Position numbers and translations under genes: made by a program. 16,084 bases of DNA from assembly GCA_910580075.1 (NCBI GenBank), contig CAJTVR010000100.1, positions 1 through 16,084 of the forward strand. Direction: 5' to 3'. Of this stretch, positions 12,530 through 16,084 are shown piece after piece. Position 1 is the stretch's first letter. The number at the start of each line of letters is the position of its first letter. The DNA comes from an uncultured Eubacterium sp. (lineage in GTDB: Bacteria; Bacillota; Clostridia; Lachnospirales; Lachnospiraceae). The notes below the pieces were generated by a model. It saw only the letters and a list, made by a program, of their open reading frames with translations. It made no database searches and was not told the origin of the DNA.

Positions 12530-12785
12530 GAAAAGTTATATTGAAGAGCGAGCAGTTGAAATCGCAAATTATATTATACAGAATAATGCCACGGTTCGAC
12601 AGGCAGCAAAAAAATATGGCATTAGCAAATCGACTGTACATAAGGACTGTACCGAGCGTTTAGCACAGGTCAATCCGACATTAGCCGCTGACGTCAGAAA
12701 GGTTTTAGATGTGAATAAATCGGAGCGCCATATACGCGGCGGACTTGCTACAAAAGAAAAATATCTTCATTTGGAGTACAGATAA
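12528..12785 (+). CDS. spoIIID: Sporulation transcriptional regulator SpoIIID
   Basis: An 85-residue protein, near the family's usual 85-95. It begins MKSYIEERAVEIANYII and carries the HTH (about 23-42) VRQAAKKYGISKSTVHKDCTERL, then INP-like VNPTLAADVRKVLD, and the C-terminal basic motif RHIRGGLATKEKYLH that contacts DNA. This is unmistakably SpoIIID, the mother-cell regulator that acts between sigma-E and sigma-K. TTG 12528 is chosen because it aligns with the family N-terminus and follows AGGGG by six bases; a TTG at 12513 adds five non-conserved residues and has no ribosome site. The weak SD and non-ATG start suggest limited translation. Its promoter and SD are interlaced with the flotillin terminator. 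Confidence 0.95.
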   Translation: MKSYIEERAVEIANYIIQNNATVRQAAKKYGISKSTVHKDCTERLAQVNPTLAADVRKVLDVNKSERHIRGGLATKEKYLHLEYR

Positions 12786-12928
12786 AAGGTAATACATACG
12801 AAGAGAAAGATGAGCCCGGGGCATATTAGACTGACAGACAGGCCTGGTCATTTTATATGGCAGATTGTCAGTATATTCAGTGCCATAACAGCGCTCAGGC
12901 TGTGACAATGATACAAGAGGGATGAAAC

Positions 12929-13948
12929 ATGGATGACACCAGAAAAGAGGAACAGAGTATTTCCATTAACGATATGGAATACCTGCCAGTGACAAAAAGC
13001 GTCAAAGAAAGCCTGCGGGTCCAGAAAACAGAATACATCCGCCAGCAGATGCGCAAGCGCCAGGAATATGAGGAGTCTGTAATGACGCAGCTGCTGCAGG
13101 AACAGCGCGTGATCGACGGTCTGCAGAAAAAAATCAATGAAAATCTGGAACAGACGGAGGCATCCAGCAAATATAATCAGGAATTTAAGGAAAGCATAAA
13201 TGCACAGATTTATGCCTTGCATGGAATTTCTTCAGATAAACTGGAAGGCATGCGGGAATATAAAAAAGCTTATTATCAGGGCAGCGCTTTTGCACTCTTT
13301 CTGCTGTCCGTGGCAATGATTCTTTTATGCGGCATGCTGCATGGTTTTGATTCGGAAATCTGTGTGTTTATGCTGGCATATACCGGGCTTGAAGGCGCGC
13401 TTTTAGCCCAGGAAAAGAAGCGGTGGAAAATTGTGGACTGGCTGTGCAGGCTGATGTATCTGTTTATGTTTCCGGTTATGATGATGATGTTTGTCTGTTA
13501 TGAACTGCGTTATCCGTGGTATGGGTTTTTTATGCCGTATGCAGCGGCCGGAGGAACCGGAATACTGGTATTTGCAGTGATTTCTTACTTTTTGTATAAC
13601 CCATACCGGAGTGTCAGAAAGAATGTACGAAATGCAAACGTACAAATCGGAGTTATCGAAAAAACGGCTAGAAAAGAAGTGCGCAGAAACCAGAAACTTC
13701 ATGCAAAAGAAGAAAAGAAAGCTGACAGACAGGCAGCAAAGGAGGACAGGCTTCAGGAAAAACTTGTCCGCAGAACCAGACGCAGAGATTCCTGGAAACA
13801 GTTTTTAGTGAAAATCAGAACCAGGACAGCAGACCTGTTTCATTTTCAAAAGCATCCTGACAAGACGGAGCCTGAAGCTGTTACAGAAGAAACCACAGAC
13901 CAGTCAGAGAATGCGGTAGAAAATACTGACTGTACAGAATGCCATTAA
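12929..13948 (+). CDS. Unrecognised four-helix membrane protein with basic coiled-coil flanks
   Basis: A 339-residue protein not matched to any family I know. Residues 1-115 are hydrophilic with a coiled coil (about 28-80: heptad-like LRVQKTEYIRQQM, then QLLQEQRVIDGLQKKI). Four membrane helices follow (about 118-137, 143-160, 170-190 with a VMMMMF run, 200-222). Residues 225-300 are strongly basic (KKADRQAAKEDRLQEKLVRR). The last ~30 residues are acidic (TEPEAVTEETTDQ) and end in CTECH. With an even helix count and no signal peptide, both ends probably face the cytoplasm. AGAGGGA precedes the ATG. It lies 143 bases after spoIIID on the same strand; no separate promoter is convincing in the gap, so it may be cotranscribed with spoIIID. 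No function is assigned. Confidence 0.75.
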   Translation: MDDTRKEEQSISINDMEYLPVTKSVKESLRVQKTEYIRQQMRKRQEYEESVMTQLLQEQRVIDGLQKKINENLEQTEASSKYNQEFKESINAQIYALHGISSDKLEGMREYKKAYYQGSAFALFLLSVAMILLCGMLHGFDSEICVFMLAYTGLEGALLAQEKKRWKIVDWLCRLMYLFMFPVMMMMFVCYELRYPWYGFFMPYAAAGGTGILVFAVISYFLYNPYRSVRKNVRNANVQIGVIEKTARKEVRRNQKLHAKEEKKADRQAAKEDRLQEKLVRRTRRRDSWKQFLVKIRTRTADLFHFQKHPDKTEPEAVTEETTDQSENAVENTDCTECH

Positions 13949-14182
13949 TGAAAGTGCTGACCGGCTGTTCCCGTTGCGTGTATGATGAGAAGATACGCCG
14001 GACACGGAACCTGGCTATAGAGAGTCTCTGCCAATGACTTGCGGCTTTAGGACAAATGAAAATAGCGGAATAATATCGTTTACAGCCAGCAGCAGATACA
14101 GCTGTGAAAATTATTAACTGTGAGACTTTCTGCCTGGCAGATTTTGTTATTTTACCTAAACAAGAGATAATGTAATTTTGGC
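13949..14182. other. Intergenic stretch with possible structured RNA
   Basis: No gene is supported. CCGGC (13961-13965) can pair with GCCGG (13997-14001), and GTTCC (13967-13971) with GGAAC (14006-14010). These pairings interlock, so they form either alternatives or a pseudoknot. A weak terminator follows at 14129. Confidence 0.35.
14129..14153 (+). terminator. Weak terminator ahead of guaA
   Basis: TCTGC, a CTG loop and GCAGA (14129-14141) make a short 5-bp stem followed by TTTTGTTATTTT. It could end the transcript of the membrane-protein gene 180 bases upstream. Confidence 0.4.
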
Positions 14183-14211
14183 TTGTGTTTCTGAAGGGGC
14201 TATTTTATAAT
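14183..14211 (+). promoter_or_regulatory. Promoter of guaA
   Basis: TTGTGT (14183-14188), 17 bases, then a perfect TATAAT (14206-14211). The start near 14218 leaves a leader of about 103 nt. Confidence 0.65.
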
Positions 14212-14221
14212 GTATAGCAAA

Positions 14222-14266
14222 GCCGCAGTAATGTCATAATGAAAGAAAAACATTTTAGTCTGCGGC
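14222..14266 (+). promoter_or_regulatory. Hairpin in the guaA leader
   Basis: GCCGCAG (14222-14228) pairs with CTGCGGC (14260-14266), with a smaller AATGT/ACATT inner pairing. It starts at the predicted 5' end of the guaA transcript, where it could stabilise the RNA. The purine-riboswitch core is not present. No T-tract follows. Confidence 0.45.
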
Positions 14267-14320
14267 ACATAAAAATATCAAAAGCGGGCTGTACAGGAAC
14301 ATATGAGAGAGGAGAAAACG

Positions 14321-15862
14321 ATGAGTCAGGAAAAGGTCATTGTTCTGGATTTCGGAGGACAATACAATCAATTGATTGCGAGACGTGTGCGGGAATGTAA
14401 TGTTTACTGTGAAGTGCATCCATATTATATATCTTTGGAAAAAATCAAAGAAATGAATCCCAAAGGAATTATTTTTACCGGCGGGCCAAACAGTGTATAT
14501 CTGGAGGAATCTCCCGTCTGCAGCAGGGAAATATTTGAACTGGGGATACCGGTTCTCGGCATCTGTTATGGTTCCCAGCTGATGGCACATCTGCTGGGCG
14601 GAAGCGTTAAGACTGCTCCGGTCAGCGAATACGGCAAGGCAGAGGTGACCTTAGATACATCAAAAAATTTGTTTGAGGGAGTCCTGACTGATACAGTCTG
14701 CTGGATGAGCCACACAGATTATATTGAAACACCTCCTGCAGGATTCCAGGTTACCGGTCATACATCATCCTGTCCGGTGGCGGCAATGGAATGCGCTGAA
14801 AGGAAACTGTATGCGGTGCAGTTTCATCCAGAAGTGGTACATACCACAGAAGGACAGAAAATGCTTTCGAATTTTGTTTACAAAATCTGTGGCTGTGCCG
14901 GAGACTGGAAAATGGACTCTTTTGTAGAAAAAACAATTCATGAAATCCGTGAAAAAGTCGGAAACGGCAGGGTGCTTTGTGCTTTATCAGGCGGTGTCGA
15001 TTCCTCTGTAGCAGCAGTAATGCTGGCAAAAGCAGTCGGTAAACAGCTTACATGTGTGTTCGTAGATCATGGTCTTCTTCGAAAAAATGAAGGTGACGAG
15101 GTAGAAGCAGTTTTCGGACCGGACGGGCCTTACGATTTGAATTTTATCCGCGTTAATGCCCAGGAACGTTTTTACAAAAAACTGAAAGGCGTCGAAGAAC
15201 CGGAAAAGAAAAGAAAGATCATAGGTGAAGAGTTTATCCGTGTATTTGAGGAAGAAGCAAAAAAGATCGGCGCTGTAGATTATCTTGTACAGGGAACAAT
15301 CTATCCGGATGTTATCGAATCGGGACTTGGAAAGTCGGCAACCATTAAGTCTCATCACAACGTAGGAGGACTTCCTGACTATGTAGATTTTAAAGAAATT
15401 ATAGAACCTCTGCGTCTTTTATTTAAAGATGAAGTACGCAGGGCCGGAACTGAACTGGGTATACCAGAGCATCTCGTAAACCGCCAGCCGTTCCCGGGGC
15501 CAGGGCTTGGCATACGTATTATTGGCGAAGTGACAGAAGAAAAGGTTAAAATTGTTCAGGATGCAGATGCAATTTACCGGGAAGAAATTGCTTCCGCTGG
15601 TCTGGCAGCACACATCAGCCAGTATTTTGCAGCACTGACCAATATGCGCTCCGTTGGCGTAATGGGTGATGGCAGAACATATGATTATGCGGTGGCACTG
15701 CGTGCGGTGACGACAACGGATTTTATGACGGCAGAGTGTGCGGATATTCCGTTTGAAGTGCTGCAAAAGGTGATGAACCGGATTGTGAATGAGGTGAAAG
15801 GGGTTAACAGGGTGGTTTATGATTTGACGAGTAAGCCGCCAGGGACGATTGAGTTCGAGTGA
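14321..15862 (+). CDS. guaA: GMP synthase (glutamine-hydrolysing)
   Basis: A 513-residue two-domain enzyme converting XMP, ATP and glutamine to GMP, the last step of guanine nucleotide synthesis. The class I amidotransferase domain (1-190) has GICYGSQ with nucleophile C82 and FHPE with H169 and E171. The ATP pyrophosphatase domain has the P-loop LSGGVDSS (about 222-229) and VDHGLLR. The C-terminal dimerisation domain has RQPFPGPGLGIRIIGEV and the closing DLTSKPPGTIEFE, a complete end. The ATG at 14321 follows GAGAGGAG by about seven bases; an ATG at 14303 lies upstream of that site and is rejected. It is monocistronic with its own promoter and terminator. The 3' end of guaA is a known integration site for genomic islands in several bacteria. 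Confidence 0.97.
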   Translation: MSQEKVIVLDFGGQYNQLIARRVRECNVYCEVHPYYISLEKIKEMNPKGIIFTGGPNSVYLEESPVCSREIFELGIPVLGICYGSQLMAHLLGGSVKTAPVSEYGKAEVTLDTSKNLFEGVLTDTVCWMSHTDYIETPPAGFQVTGHTSSCPVAAMECAERKLYAVQFHPEVVHTTEGQKMLSNFVYKICGCAGDWKMDSFVEKTIHEIREKVGNGRVLCALSGGVDSSVAAVMLAKAVGKQLTCVFVDHGLLRKNEGDEVEAVFGPDGPYDLNFIRVNAQERFYKKLKGVEEPEKKRKIIGEEFIRVFEEEAKKIGAVDYLVQGTIYPDVIESGLGKSATIKSHHNVGGLPDYVDFKEIIEPLRLLFKDEVRRAGTELGIPEHLVNRQPFPGPGLGIRIIGEVTEEKVKIVQDADAIYREEIASAGLAAHISQYFAALTNMRSVGVMGDGRTYDYAVALRAVTTTDFMTAECADIPFEVLQKVMNRIVNEVKGVNRVVYDLTSKPPGTIEFE

Positions 15863-15983
15863 TGAAATAGGTGTTAAGAACCTAGTATTTATGCGGGTTA
15901 CAAGCAAATTTGTTTAGGAACTGGCAACGATTTGGCAACATTTCGGGTATTACTCTTTAGATAAAAGAATACTTCAATAATAG

Positions 15984-16034
15984 AAAAACCTTACTGATTT
16001 TCAGATATGACAACTGAAAATTGGTAAGGTTTTT
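15984..16034. terminator. Bidirectional terminator between guaA and a convergent gene
   Basis: A 21-bp stem (15984-16004 with 16014-16034) has only two G-U pairs and a 9-base loop. It starts with AAAAACC and ends with GGTTTTT, so each strand presents a T-run after the stem. It lies 122 bases after guaA and 4 bases from the stop of the convergent frame. Between guaA and the stem, TTGGCAAC and a near copy (CTGGCAAC) repeat 11 bases apart at 15921-15939. Confidence 0.85.
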
Positions 16035-16038
16035 GCGT

Positions 16039-16084
16039 TCATTTTTTCTTCTTGCGCTTTGCTTCTTTTTTGTCTGTACTTTCT
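16039..16084 (-). CDS. C-terminal tail of a convergent gene, rest outside window
   Basis: Fourteen codons read ESTDKKEAKRKKKK and then TGA on the minus strand. The stop abuts the bidirectional terminator exactly as expected for a real gene end. The tail is too short to name. Confidence 0.45.
   Translation of the reverse strand, partial: ESTDKKEAKRKKKK

Noticed and set aside
12821..12855. GCATATT, a perfect sigma-E -35 match, in the gap after spoIIID
   Set aside because: No CATACA-type -10 lies at 14-15 bases, and sigma-G or sigma-F spacing does not fit either.
14212..14320. Purine riboswitch in the guaA leader
   Set aside because: The conserved junction sequences of the purine aptamer are absent, and the only stem found is a simple 5'-end hairpin.

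Overview
The window looks like chromosomal DNA of a spore-forming, low-to-mid GC Clostridia, most likely Lachnospiraceae. The reasons are a clear SpoIIID homologue, strong AAGGAGG-type ribosome sites, -35/-10 promoters of Bacillota type, and residual mobile-element cargo of the kind carried by ICEs in gut Clostridia. This placement is inferred from protein resemblance, not from a search.

Layout. (A) About 1-1740 is a decayed mobile-element end. It holds the 3' part of a YhcG/DUF1016 nuclease-like gene, a small zinc-ribbon ORF with a terminator, a ~30-codon relaxase scrap, and a PBECR4-like gene on the minus strand broken by a one-base insertion. (B) 1742-7039 is an envelope-themed block on the plus strand. 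A consensus promoter carries a repeated 20-bp operator-like motif and is followed by a ~209-nt leader and a padR repressor gene. Next come a HAAS-prefixed FtsW/RodA-like protein with an unusual octapeptide-repeat N-terminus, a VanZ-like membrane protein with a large C-terminal ectodomain, and a membrane-anchored SGNH hydrolase on a long charged linker. (C) 7211-9827 holds a HAD phosphatase on the plus strand, then an XRE regulator, an SDR oxidoreductase and a TPR protein on the minus strand. (D) 10225-12529 is an NfeD-like/flotillin operon ending in a strong terminator. (E) 12473-13948 holds spoIIID and an unrecognised four-helix membrane protein with basic coiled-coil ends. (F) 14183-16034 is guaA with its own promoter and a bidirectional terminator. 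The lysine-rich C-terminal tail of a convergent gene starts at the right edge.

How it may work together. The PadR block reads as a repressor-controlled cell-wall module: a SEDS-type glycosyltransferase relative, VanZ, and a surface esterase. The most striking regulatory arrangement is between the flotillin gene and spoIIID. The spoIIID Shine-Dalgarno site forms part of the 3' arm of the flotillin terminator and its TTG start lies just behind the T-tract. A sequence matching the sigma-E -10 consensus (CATACAAT) overlaps the 5' arm and loop, so transcripts starting there would escape both the terminator and the SD-sequestering stem. No complete new defence or mobile system is visible. The candidates for novelty are this overlapping control node, the octad-repeat SEDS-like protein, the padR leader, and the unknown membrane protein next to spoIIID.
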